The position numbers were made by a program, and so were the translations under genes. Below the pieces are notes generated by a model that was not told the DNA's origin, did not search any database, and saw nothing but the letters and a program-made list of their open reading frames with translations. Shown piece after piece: positions 45,838 through 57,248 of a DNA stretch of 64,000 nucleotides (position 1 is the stretch's first letter; every line of letters begins with the position of its first letter). Origin of the DNA: Reticulascus tulasneorum (lineage: Eukaryota > Ascomycota > Sordariomycetes > Glomerellales > Reticulascaceae); the NCBI GenBank assembly GCA_001557505.1, contig LSAX01000007.1, positions 1,922,001 through 1,986,000 of the forward strand, read 5' to 3'.

Positions 45838-46637
45838 GCATCTCGGGCGGGCATCAAAGCCATCACCCCTGTAGTTGGATCCAGACCTTATATCCCCATC
45901 AGTATCCTTTTGAAGCGTCCAGATCCGGGGTAAATCGTTCTCAAGATGCAGCTCTGCACTCAGCTGCTTCAACGGATCCATGGCGGAATGGCCGTCCCAT
46001 AGTCAACCCGTTGCAGAAACGCTTACAACACCATACATGAGCAAGGCGATGAACCACAGTCTAACCTGCTGTGAACACTTCCCTGTGTGTTTGCCAATGC
46101 TTGGGCCAGTTGCAAGAGAGGGCCTCCTTATTGATAGAAAACTAATTAGTTGCAGTACTGGCTCTTTAAATCACTTGGAGTCAATCAGGATAATTTATTC
46201 AGCTCCACAGCCTGAGTTATAAATTGCGGATGCCTAACAGTGTAACTGGTATCGTAAATTACATTTAGATCAGACGCAGCCTCGATTCGTTGGGTAGCGA
46301 AGTGACGCTGCAGAATGGGCGAAAGTCGCAAGGCTGGGGGGTTATCTCTTCGGTGAGAAGATACTCCACGATTACGTCTGGGGTAGAAGATAACGGCGGT
46401 AGCTCATGCAGGTGCCACCAATCCGGCTGGGATGCCCAACGGTAAGTGGATATTATTGGCAACCTCCGCAACGTTGTGCGTATGCACGCTCGAGGCACAT
46501 ACTACCTACCTTGTTCACTGCGGGGTCTTGTAAGTAGATCAAAACGTAGGTATATAGATCACACAGAATCCATTCCACGAACACCCTGCCTCGTGGCCAT
46601 ATGCAGCCATTTCTTGAGCTGCAACGACTGATTCGCC
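45838..46637. other. Intergenic, nothing recognised
   Basis: 0.8 kb between two plus-strand genes, with only short frames. It presumably holds the terminator of the membrane-protein gene and the promoter of the cysteine-rich protein gene. Confidence 0.4.
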
Positions 46638-47954
46638 ATGATGCGTCTAGTAGCGGTTACCCTTGCCTGCGCCCTGAGCCTATCATATGGCAACCTCGTC
46701 CCCATGCGGCGTGCAATTCTCGCAGAGGACTTTTCTCCATGGAACAGCCAAGAACTTTCCCGCCTTATAACTGGAAACTCCACTGGTGTCATGCTAGAAA
46801 TGCCCATTCTAGACAAGCTACTAAGTCGTCAAATACAATGTCTCGACCCCGGTTACGGTAATTCATCTTCTTACCATATCTTGTCCAGCAGTGCCCAGAC
46901 CTAACCGCTTGTTCTAGTCCCTTGCCGAAACATTCCAACGGCTTGCTGTCCAGCTGGAGATGACTGTTTCCCTACGGTGTGCTGCGATGCGGGGATGGTG
47001 CCTTGTGGTACCAGGAACTGCTACCCTCCCGCATCACATCATTGTTGCGCAGATGGAGCTGCATGTGAACTCGGCTGGGATTGCGTCCCCGGAGGGTGCT
47101 GCCCAGAAGGGCATGTACGTTGTGGGACTAGCGACAAATGCTACAATCCGAGGACACATAGATGTTGTCAGAATCAAGTCGAGGTGTGGGGCTGTGATGT
47201 GTCACAAGAGTGCTGCAGCAGCGGTTACTGCTACAAACCCAGTACCGAGCATTGCTGTGATAATGGCTCATGTTCCAAAGCATATTCTTGCTGCGAGAAA
47301 GAGTGCTGCGCATCGATAGCATACTGCGGAGCCGATGGCTGGTGTTCAGGGTGCCCGCTGACAGCAACAACGACTAGGACGACAACAATTGATAAGACGG
47401 TCTTGTCAACTACGACGGCGACAATTACCCAAGTGAATGAGCCGGAGGAGCCAATTGGGTTCAGCTGCTTGCCCCTGACGGTTACCAACAGCGAGAATGC
47501 GACCTTGGAGCTCGACACCGACTGCATGCTCTCATACATTCCTCCCGAGACGACCAACGACAGCGGCCTCAGCCCCCGCAATGCAATGCAAAGACCCAGA
47601 CAGGCGTTATGCGTGCCAACTCAAACGACCACCATCCTTGTTGTCATTACAAACACCGCCACTGCTGGCACAACCAGGACAAGAACTGTCGTCACTGAGG
47701 TGTCCGAGGCGGGATTCACGTGTCCCCCTATGTCAGTTACGAACGCTGCCGGCGACGAGCTGTCTCTGGACGAAGAGTGCCAGCTGGAGATCTTGCCAGC
47801 GCCGCCAACAAGCTCCACCACCACTGCATCTGATGCCACACAAACAACACCGCAGGGTTCGGCGGCAGTAGCGATGCGAGATACTGTGGTGTCTTCCTGG
47901 GCATTTTTGGTTCTAGCCGCGTTCGGGCTTTCGACGTACAATGTTTTGGTTTAA
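46638..47954 (+). CDS. Cysteine-rich, probably GPI-anchored surface protein
   Basis: Exons 46638-46857 and 46918-47954 (60-nt intron, phase 1) give 418 residues. A signal peptide (MMRLVAVTLACALSLSYG) is followed by about 55 ordinary residues. Residues about 74-215 are then a dense cysteine array with repeated HHCC / HRCC / EHCC and CC pairs, similar in spacing to granulin-type stacks. After this come two copies of a Thr-rich stalk plus GF(S/T)CxPxxVTN...C module. The C-terminus is hydrophobic (VVSSWAFLVLAAFGLSTYNVLV) after a Ser/Thr-rich spacer, as expected for a GPI signal. It is a likely cell-wall or surface protein. The granulin similarity is by pattern only. Confidence 0.85.
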
Positions 47955-49432
47955 AGAGGGGGTTTAGAGAAGAATATGAGGAGCAACAACAAGGCTGGGA
48001 TATTGTGCCCTAATACTGTCGCAATCGATTGTCATTTCGTTTATGGAATAATCTTCCGTGGGCTGGTAATAGTTATCCAAAGAGGATGGGGATAGCTGGG
48101 TCCAAATCGCAAGCAATCAAGCGCGTATTTGGCATACGTTTGACTTCTCCTCCATTTGATGAGTCCCCAGGCAGGGACGTCCGGAATCTGGTAGGATTAT
48201 TGAGAAGCTGCGAGATCTCGTCGCTAGGATTATGCTTAATGTGCCTGGTGCAGGCAAGTGCCCGGCAACACGGTCGAGCAAAGTAGCGGACTGTTCGTTT
48301 CCTCCTTCCAAATATATATCGATGATAAGAGACCGCCTGGATACACATTGCTGGGCATGCGGCTGGTTTCCCAATCATGCTGGGTCCCCATTTGGGGAAC
48401 CTCGGGAGACAACCAAACTAGCGTGTACCGACGGGCCGGGCAGAACCTAAAAGTCCTGCTAGAGTAATAAGTATGCAGCATAGCTAAAACAAATAGCCGG
48501 TTGATGCCCTCGGTAATCTCTACAAAGGAACCAAACATAAGGTAGTTTGATATTGGTTCAATTGATTCACTGGGACGTTTTCTCAATCCCCCATGACATC
48601 AAAGATAAGGTACATGGTGGGTACGGTCCCGCCGTATAATGCCTACGATTCAGGCCTAAGGCGCAGACGCCTCGTGTCAGAATTGTGCCAAGCAATAATC
48701 TTGTCTAATATTTGCGATTCATGTTTCCCACCTGTCCAGGCAGAGCGAACGTAGGCTAAGCAGCACTAATACAGATATAAGATTGGTTGTTTGTCATACA
48801 TATTCTCAGAGAAACAGACCAGATATGGTCGGTACACGATTGGCCGCGATACGTGAGTGAGTCTGCCAAGGGCAACCAGCAATGCTCGAGAATCAGCCTA
48901 AAGAAGTGCTGAACGTGGGATTTAAAGGACGAGTTTCAGGGAGACTCCTCCATCAACTCATACCATTCAATTAGTTTAAAGCTGTCAAAGGATTGATCGT
49001 CAAGCTCCAATATCACCTTTAGTTCAGCATACCAATTGACGTTCGGACCTCGGTCCTCATTGTCTGAACTCGTCCGGACTTTCGCGTCACAGCGGTGTGT
49101 GGTCGGCGCCTGACTCCCGCCGGGCCGGTCACGATGTTACGCTAGCTACAAAGGCTCTAGGCGAGCTGCCTGTGCCCGCAGGCAGGATTGACATTGGTGC
49201 AATTTCTCGAGCCAAGAATTCCCCGGACCGAATACTGGAGGGCGATACGAGCAGTGCAGGCTCCCAAACTGGAGGGCTGGGGTGACATGTGGGTTCCTGG
49301 GTTCTTGACTATTCATCAACGATCCAGTAAAGGGGATGCATATGGATTGATTAGGCAAGGCGCCCATGTGTCAAGGCCTGCCTTTTGTCCTAGCGCCTCC
49401 GCCGTATAACTTAATGGCAATAAACTTGAGGC
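47955..49432. other. Gene-free stretch
   Basis: About 1.5 kb without supported genes or repeats. Short overlapping frames on both strands are chance. Confidence 0.4.
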
Positions 49433-50066
49433 TCCCTGGGGGCGGGGATTAACTTCTGGTCATGGGACTCGTGAACTGGCCCACAAACTTGGCTCTGGGA
49501 TGGCTTATGCCGGATTAGAAGCCACTGCATCAGCTGGCACAGCACGATCCTTTCGAGAATATATCCCGCGCCCGGGGTGGTGCCGAGACGCTACGCACCC
49601 GAGCGAACTCAAAACTGGATAATGCGTTTTGTTTATTTGGCTAAATCCACTCGCATACGGCGAAGCCCAATGAGCTGGATACGCCCAGCCTCGATGGTAG
49701 CATTTTAGTTGCCAGGTGTGCGGGGAAACGTGAGACGCCAAACCTGGTGGGACGATGCAGGGTAGATCATCGACAAATGCAAGTGACTGGTGCAGGAGGA
49801 GCTCTTCCCCATCCCGTCCGGGGTATTGGATGGAGACCCCAGACGAGAAGTGATCAGGGAGCGGGTCGGACTTGCAGCTCCCGAGAGGAGACGAGAAATA
49901 CTTAAATGCGGCGACGGCCACGAAACGTGGTCTGCGGAGCGGCTCTGGTTTCTTATCTTCCCGCATTTCGTCTTGTCTGGCTCCCGACAGCTTAGCCAAC
50001 AAGCCCAGCAACACCAGCGAACGGTATCGGCACTCTACTACTAGGAGAACTTTCAAAGTCGCTACA
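49433..50066 (+). promoter_or_regulatory. Sugar-transporter promoter with cluster of CreA-type sites
   Basis: Five matches to the CreA/Cre1 carbon-repressor consensus SYGGRG lie on the plus strand: 49436-49441 (CTGGGG), 49442-49447 (GCGGGG), 49572-49577 (CCGGGG), 49720-49725 (GCGGGG) and 49818-49823 (CCGGGG). The first two are adjacent. All are upstream of an MFS sugar transporter, a typical target of glucose repression. Binding is inferred; the motif is short and some matches are expected by chance. Confidence 0.45.
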
Positions 50067-52048
50067 ATGGTGAACGTAGGCACGGCAGCGGACCCAATCG
50101 TCACTCGCTTGGTCGACGAGGACAAGGTGCCATGGTACAAGAAGCGCAACCTCCGTTACATGTACATATGGCTCTTCCTGTGCTGTATGGGTGTCGAGAT
50201 GACGTCGGGTTTCGACTCGCAGCTTATCAACACTCTGCAATTCTCCCAAAAGTTCCATGAATGTACGGATGTTCCCCCCGTCCGCCAGCTTGTTCCCTTC
50301 ACGGAATCGCGGATACTAATACGCGTCTAGACTTCGGTGGCGGACGAGTCAACGCCGATGGAAAGTTCGCAATCGAACCTGGCATGCTCGGGTTCGTCAA
50401 CTCGTCCTACCAGCTTGGTTCTATTTTCGGAGTTCCGATCGCGCCGTGGTTTGCTCAGCGTTACGGACGTCGGTGGTCTATCATGCTCGGCTCCGGAATC
50501 ATGGTAGTCGGTGCACTCCTACAAGGATTTTCCCAGCACCGTATGGATAACCCTTTTACCATTGCGACGTGTCCCGTACGTCTGCTAATATGTTTCAAGT
50601 TGGCATGTATATCGTTGCACGCATGCTGCTCGGTCTCGGCATTCTTTTCTGCATCATCTCAGGTGCTGCTTTGATCGGAGAATTAGGTTATCCAAAGGAA
50701 CGTGCTGTCCTTACCAGTTTATTGTAAGTCTATCTATCTACTTATCTCACGAAGTATCTAAGCTAACGGTGGCCAAGTAACTCTTCCTACTTTATCGGAC
50801 AGATCCTAGCAGCGGCTATTGCCCTTGGAACCACGGATATCAAGACTGACTGGGCATGGCGTATTCCTTCTCTTCTTCAGATCTGCCCGTCCCTGCTTCA
50901 GATTAGCACCGTCTTGTGAGTATAGCGATTTCCCTTCCTCGTCCCAGAACTGATTGATTGTATAGCCTGCTACCGGAGTCTCCTCGATTTCTCATCTCTC
51001 ACGATAGGGATGACGAGGCCACTGCCGTTCTCATTAAGTACCACGCTGAGGGTGACGCCAACTCTCTCCTAATCAAGGCCGAGGTTGCTCAAATTAGGGA
51101 GACGATTAAACTCGAGATGGAAGTCTCTAAGCAGTCCTGGCTAGATCTCGTCAGGACTAAGGGTATGCGCCGCCGTGTGCTCGTTACTGTCTTTATCGGT
51201 CTCTTCACCCAGCTTTCCGGAAATACTCTTATGAGCTACTATTCGGGAATTCTCTTCAACATGATGGGCTATACAAGCAATTACGCAAAGACCCGAATCA
51301 ACCTTGCCAACGCTTGCTGGGGCCTTATCAACGGAACAATTATCGCGCTTATCGTCACGCGCTTCAAGCGACGAAATATGTACATGCTCTCAGCGGCCTG
51401 CATGCTTCTCGTTTTCATCGCCATAACTGTCTCCCTCCAGAAACTGCAAGTAGCCCAGGACACTGGCGTTAAGAACTACGCTGCTGGTGTTTCTGCCTTA
51501 TTCTGGTATTTCGCGTACTCGCCTTGTTATAATATCGGAAACAATGCTCTTACATATAGTAAGCTCGCCCCGAGGGGAACACGTTGTAACTACTGGGAGA
51601 TTTCTAACGTCAAGCAGCTTACCTTGTCGAGCTCTGGCCTTATGCCCAACGAAGCCGCGGTATTGGTGTCCAGCAGCTGTTCGGCAAGCTTGCCGGATTC
51701 TTCTCCACCAATGTCAACTCGATTGCGCTGGCGGCACTCGCCTGGAAGTACCTTGCCATTTATTGTGGCTGGATCTTTTTCGAGTTCTGCATTGTCTACA
51801 CCTTATACCCCGAGACGGGCGGCCGTACTCTGGAAGAATTGGCTTTCCGTAAGTCTAACCTCTTATCTGGGTGTTCACACTTGCACACTTGCACACCTGC
51901 GCTAACTCCTTCCACAGTGTTCGAGGACAGTTCGTACAACGACAAGGCAGTTGCTGCCGTCGAAAAGCAAATTCACTACGGAGACGGATCCGACCCAACG
52001 AAGGCGGACCTTCCGCAAGAGCCGCAGCAGACAAAGAGCCTTGTCTAA
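50067..52048 (+). CDS. MFS sugar transporter
   Basis: Seven exons: 50067-50262, 50331-50540, 50600-50723, 50778-50915, 50966-51558, 51618-51848 and 51918-52048. All junctions are GT-AG with matching phases, giving 540 residues, normal for the SP family of the major facilitator superfamily. Motifs seen: GFDSQLI in helix 1, RYGRRW in loop 2-3, PESPRFL after helix 6, and PETGGRTLEEL after helix 12. A YLVELWPYAQRSRG segment in helix 10-11 is typical of hexose and lactose/cellodextrin-type fungal carriers; the exact sugar cannot be told. The protein lies in the plasma membrane and probably works as a proton symporter. No intron boundary needed forcing. The upstream region has several CreA-type sites. 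Confidence 0.95.
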
Positions 52049-54298
52049 GAGAGATCTGGGAGGTAGCGAGTGTCAGGGTTGACAGGGAATATTTGTCACC
52101 TTTGTGTCGTTCGATAGGGTTGTTGTCTCATTTGGCCCGCCCATGGAATACTGAAAGGGAAATAGTGTCGTGTTTTACACTGCAGTTTGATAATGCCGCA
52201 GGGAAAGATACCAAACATAATGGGACATGAACACATTTACCATGAAACCAGTTTTGACTTATCTACAGTGTGGCCGCTTTTCGCATATTGTACGACTACG
52301 ACCTGCACTATGTCTGCGCCGAGCAAATCCCTCTCAAGCTCATTTGATGTGGAAGTGCATCCATAGGTCGCTGATTTGACTCTGCCAGGACTACCGTGAG
52401 CCAAGGGACAGGTGGAAATTCTGCTCCTTTCCGAACCACGAGAAGTTTCCCAACTCGATGTACCGATTACTACGACAACGCAATAGACACCGAGTATTGG
52501 AAGCCTGAGAAAGGAGCATGGAATTCCTAGAGTGTTGCATGGTATCATCCTTCGATTTCGATTTGCGAAGAGCCACTCGACTTCTCTGACTCCCTACCAC
52601 CTCTTTCTGCAGTTCATACCTCACTTTTGTATGAACCAGGATGTGAATACACTTCTGTTTGAATTGCCACAGTTTACTCAATATGATTGCTGAATTAATT
52701 GTCTCTTGCAGGTCGGCCACATGCAGCTATCGAGATCAGATTGGCTCGACTCGATTTGAAGTCTGCCCGGAATCCCATGCTCTGAATCTGTACTATTTGG
52801 TATCAAAGACGTGGCCACTCGACAACCTCTCACATCACCTACGCCACTGGTGCATGGTTGCATGAGCACAATCAATACTAGGTGTATGAGGTGGGGTACA
52901 ATTGGTGTGCCTCGCAGGTGGTTTCTGACAGTCAGAAATCTGCTGCTTCTCCTCCGATCCTGTACTGTTACATGGCCCCTTGGAATTGAGCAAACATGGA
53001 TGAAAGCTGACGCATGGCTTGACAAATTCACACTTAGCCCAATGGTTTCTCAAGCCCCTGCTAGAATGCGACTCGATCTATCACAGTAGGGGAGTGAAGC
53101 TGATTATTTCCATAGATCTTTGCATTTGGGACATTGCTGCCGAATCTGCTTGCTGTCAATGTTGTCGACGCGGCCGCGAGTTATGCCGTGGCCGCAAACA
53201 ACCACACCGTGGTTTGACCCGCCGTGCGAGGTCAGGCGGCATAAGCAGCCTTGGCAAGGATAAAGGACCCTATGGCGGTCCTCGCCGATTGAGATGAAGT
53301 TTGCTCCCAGGCTTTAGGACAGTCTGCAGCAGCTTGGATCACGCCATGATTGGTGGCCAAGTAGCCTCCCAGCTCTTAGGATCGTCATTTTCTGCAAGCA
53401 CCCAAACGAAGCATCAGACAGCAAACATACTCCAACCCCCCTCCCCGCAAGAAAAACTGCAATTTGATTTGCCTGATGATGGGCTCAAGGGCTGATCCTT
53501 TCTTCACAAATACTTGACCGAAATATGTAGCATCACTCCCATGGGCGTGGACATCCATCGGAGAACCCCCCATTCGAGCTCCAAAGCAATTTTACAACCA
53601 ATGCACATACGCTAGTCCATCCAAAGTCGAGCAAGATCCAGAGTTGTTGGAGCTTACTTGACGGGGAAAGTGAGAATTATGGGGCCGGTATGGCTGTGCG
53701 TCATTTGCAGTCCGATGTTCTGCAGCCCATCAGCCATGGCGGCGAAGAATCGCAAGAGCAAAGATTTGTTGAGCAAAGCAAACAAAATTATGATCTTGGA
53801 AGAAGCGATGGGAACCAAAGACATCACGCAAGGGCCTAACTTAATATGCGAGTTTGCATGGACAAGGGTATTCGCACAGCCCGGTCAACATTGGCAATGG
53901 CACGAAACCACCCTTGAGCCATGCACGCGAGCCTCGAGATGCGGCATGCACCTTTACAACTAGAGCAAACAAGCCACTTGCATCCGATGGCTTGACTTGA
54001 AGCGGATGCTGAAGGTGCCCATTTGGCCCAATGAACGTCATGATGGGCAATGGTTAGCCACTACGATTTGTCAGTAGCCAACGCCATGCATACCATGGCT
54101 CGGGTACATTTCCAGTATTCGCTGATCAGTCGTGGTAGCATCATGCTTCTGTTTGCTTGCCATTGTCCGGGAAGCGTCGAGAGTCGAAGCCCATCAAACT
54201 ATATTGGGGCTCTGGCGCCTTTCTTTTCGTGCTCGCCTTGGTCGTTCATTCACGTTCAGCACTCATCTCCTGTTTGATCACTGGTGACTACCAACATT
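52049..54298. other. Gene-poor region of 2.2 kb
   Basis: Short random frames only; the longest are 90-117 codons, mostly without ATG, domain or intron structure. No transposon sequence was recognised. Confidence 0.4.
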
Positions 54299-55186
54299 AT
54301 GACAATTTCACAGCTTGACGCGAAGCTTCGCTCGATCATCTGGGAGCATACATGGGAACCTCGCATCGTCTCTTTCGGGGACTGCGACAACCCTGCTACG
54401 CTCCCAGAGTTCTGTCTCCCTCCTTCGGCCCATGTCAACAGGGAGGCCAGATCGCAGACACTTGAGCGGTACAGCCTTATTGAACAGCGTCAATACCAAG
54501 GCCACCGGGCGGATGTGTACTGCAACTATGACATTGACACGATCCGCCTGCTTCCAGGATTAGGAGCATTCCCAGATCTGCATGGGTTTGACGCCGCTCA
54601 AGTGCGACGACTCATCTCAGTCTCGTTTCAACTTTCCGGAACCTCCAAACAACAATACGATGGAAAGCAGTATCGGACCTTCAAAAAGTTCGCCCAAGTT
54701 TGCCAGAAAGCCGCGGTGATGCGTCTTGATACCGAATTGCTTGAGAGATTCAAGACTCTTGAGGAGCTGTGGATCACTGCCTACGACATCAAGTCACTAT
54801 CGCACGGCGGTGCTGAGGCTTGGTGGGGCCGAAAGCTGGAAAATAATCGAGGGCCCTGGTATCTTGGATATCGGTACTCGAAGGGCAACGGTTTGGTTAA
54901 AACTAGAACACTCTCTCGAGTAGAAGTAGCACCAATCCTCGACGCATCGCGCTGCTTCTGGGTTGATGCTCCACACGACACTCCGGAAATCATGGCCCGG
55001 ATCGAAATCACTCGGCGGAGGACCCAAAACCAGCTTTCAACTACTCGGTCTAGAAAGTGGATGGATTTGCGGCCCTGTGCAGCGGGGGACGGTGCGAAGA
55101 TCACGAAAGCTAGGCTCATGTGGCGTTTGGTGGCCATGGAGGCAGCAGCGTTCATGGGGAATGGCCTTGAATTCTTGGAGAACTGA
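54299..55186 (+). CDS. 2EXR-like domain protein
   Basis: A single exon. The frame opens with GTG at 54284; the first ATG is 54299, giving 295 residues. The first 26 residues (KLRSIIWEHTWEPRIVSF) match the core of the 2EXR domain (LPxELRxxIWxxxxxPRxV), a fungal domain of unknown biochemical role often found near HET genes. The upstream F-x-x-F-x-x-L half of the domain is replaced by MTISQLDA, so the start may be slightly truncated or an upstream exon missed. The remaining 270 residues resemble other 2EXR proteins in length and helix content, without a recognised second domain. No signal peptide is seen. Confidence 0.8.
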   Translation: MTISQLDAKLRSIIWEHTWEPRIVSFGDCDNPATLPEFCLPPSAHVNREARSQTLERYSLIEQRQYQGHRADVYCNYDIDTIRLLPGLGAFPDLHGFDAAQVRRLISVSFQLSGTSKQQYDGKQYRTFKKFAQVCQKAAVMRLDTELLERFKTLEELWITAYDIKSLSHGGAEAWWGRKLENNRGPWYLGYRYSKGNGLVKTRTLSRVEVAPILDASRCFWVDAPHDTPEIMARIEITRRRTQNQLSTTRSRKWMDLRPCAAGDGAKITKARLMWRLVAMEAAAFMGNGLEFLEN

Positions 55187-57248
55187 AGAGCATGAATAAT
55201 GGGTTTGATTGGATATTGGTGTAAACCTGAATTGGTGGTTTTCTTACATCACGTAGAATGGTAAATTGAATTCGACGACTCTGAATTCCGAATCAAAGAT
55301 TCAGCTCTGAATATCGCTTAAATCTCTCTTGTTCATTGTGGAAGCAAGTCGAACACGGAAGGGAACGGAATCGATTGTGTATGCTAGCGAATTCGCTGAC
55401 CACCTATTGTGATCTTGTGCCTTAGGTTCTCAAACTTGTCAATGCCATGCGCTGCTCCCTTGCCTTATCTCGATTACATCTCTCCAAAGTATCTTCCAAA
55501 CTCAGTTGAAGCAGGTTGGGAAGATCCCACAGGGTGAGGGGGCTAGCTGTAGGAGTCAGTCATAAGTTTGGCTATGTTGTCAACACGACTTGCCTGTAGG
55601 AGGATAGCTTGGCAAGTGTCCATTCTTGAGTGCCGCTCGTTATCTTTGTTTTGATTTCGGTTTTGTTGGAACATTGCGGTTCCGGAGGATAGACTCGACC
55701 ACCGAAAACTTTTGTTCCATGTCACTCCTCCTCTTGTCCAAGGGGATGAGTTCGCCAGTGAATTGCAAGTCTTGCAATGCCGAGGTGTCGTAGATGTAAC
55801 GGTCAAGGAGTGTCCTAACAAGAGTGTTAACAAATTTTGTCGGGCTAGAAATGCTTTGAGAGTCATCGCAGAGTTACTCACCCTGAAGTCGCGTGTGCTT
55901 GGTGGGCCATTCTGAATGGGTCAATGTGTTCAGTGCTTGATTGAAGGGTTGGCTTTCTGCGAAATCGAAGGTTTCTTTGGGAACCAAACTCGTCCAGTCT
56001 CTCTTATCTCTGGGTGCGTTGATGGAAAATACCCTCTGGACTCGCAGTCAAGGTCTCTGGGTCTTTATATGGGACTGTTCGTTGCCGAAATGGATGTGGC
56101 AAGAGCACGATGGCTTAGGACGGGGCTCACCATGTCTGTTGAGTTCACAGTTCCATTTCAGGACTTGAACTCGGTCCGGGGCAACCAAAAGAAGAGGAGA
56201 TCAGGGCCAATCTTGGAATCTTGCCACCCCAAGACCGTCGAATTTGTAGCAACTGTCAGATGGGAGTTCCGTATGGGGAGGGAGTGAGTCCAGGAACACA
56301 CCAATCAGTCTGGAATGAGACGAGCGGATTGGCTGGAATTAGACATGGAGACGACACCCTCCCCTCTTTGGTTGGTTGTGTGGGAAGCCTGGGAGGTTGC
56401 CCAAGACATAGCACAACGACATCCATGTGGGAGAAATTTCCGCTTTTCACCGGGTGCAAGCCGGCCGGCCATTCTCGCTGGGGTCATATCTAAAGGTAAG
56501 GTAGTTTGAAAGAGTAGTACGGAGTTCGGTCCTCGGATACCATATCAAAATGCATCAGCCCCGCGACTTAAGGCATAACCGGGGGGAAGCTGAACAATAA
56601 GGTTCATTTCACACAAAACCTTGGAATTGTCAAATGATGACCAGATTCGTAGCGAGTTCAGGAAGTAAATGAAGACGCTTGGGGACGAGAAAGTTGGGGA
56701 GTCGAGCATTCATGTATTTGGCTGTCCGTGAGGACAACTGCTCATGTGTAAGGCAGGGGCGGTTTTCAGTGTCTGGCATGCAGCGTCATTAGTATCTTCG
56801 CGGAAGTCCGCTTTCAAAATTCAAAAAGTTCAGAGGCGCTTGGAATCAATCTCTCTGATTTCAAATCTGCCAAACTCCAGTTCACGACCAGTTCAAGAGC
56901 CTCAAGATTCAATCCGGCGGGAATAAACCAATCAACGAACGAAGGTTGGGTCTAACCGCTGGTCGCAATTTCCGAGACGAGGCGTCTGGCGCTCAGCCTG
57001 TTTCATGCAGCCGGTTGCCTTATTGGAGTACGTGCTGCGTTGGCGCACCAAAGAATGTGTCGTTACCCGCCTGAGGAACATTGAAAAATGGAATGACAGG
57101 TGGGTGGAACTGGATCTTGCGGGAAGAGTCATCCGATCGTCATCCTTTCTGAACCTGCACACTTACACAGAGCGTGGTTTTCAAGTCGAACGAGTTTGCT
57201 CCCCCCCCTTTCTCAGGCTGCAGGTCCCCTTTATAAGTATTCAGTAGA
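55187..57248. other. Gene-poor region ending in a core-gene promoter
   Basis: About 2 kb without supported genes. The right end has a C-run near 57201 and a TATA-like TTTATAAG near 57230, just before the ATG at 57249, so the promoter of the zinc-finger gene is here. Confidence 0.45.

Noticed and set aside
49505..50149. 214-codon minus-strand frame over the transporter start
   Set aside because: Antisense to the promoter and first exon of a clear MFS gene, with no domain and biased composition expected of a shadow.
55543..56287. Overlapping 112- and 123-codon frames on both strands
   Set aside because: No domain, intron structure or strand-specific codon bias; typical chance frames in a gene-poor gap.
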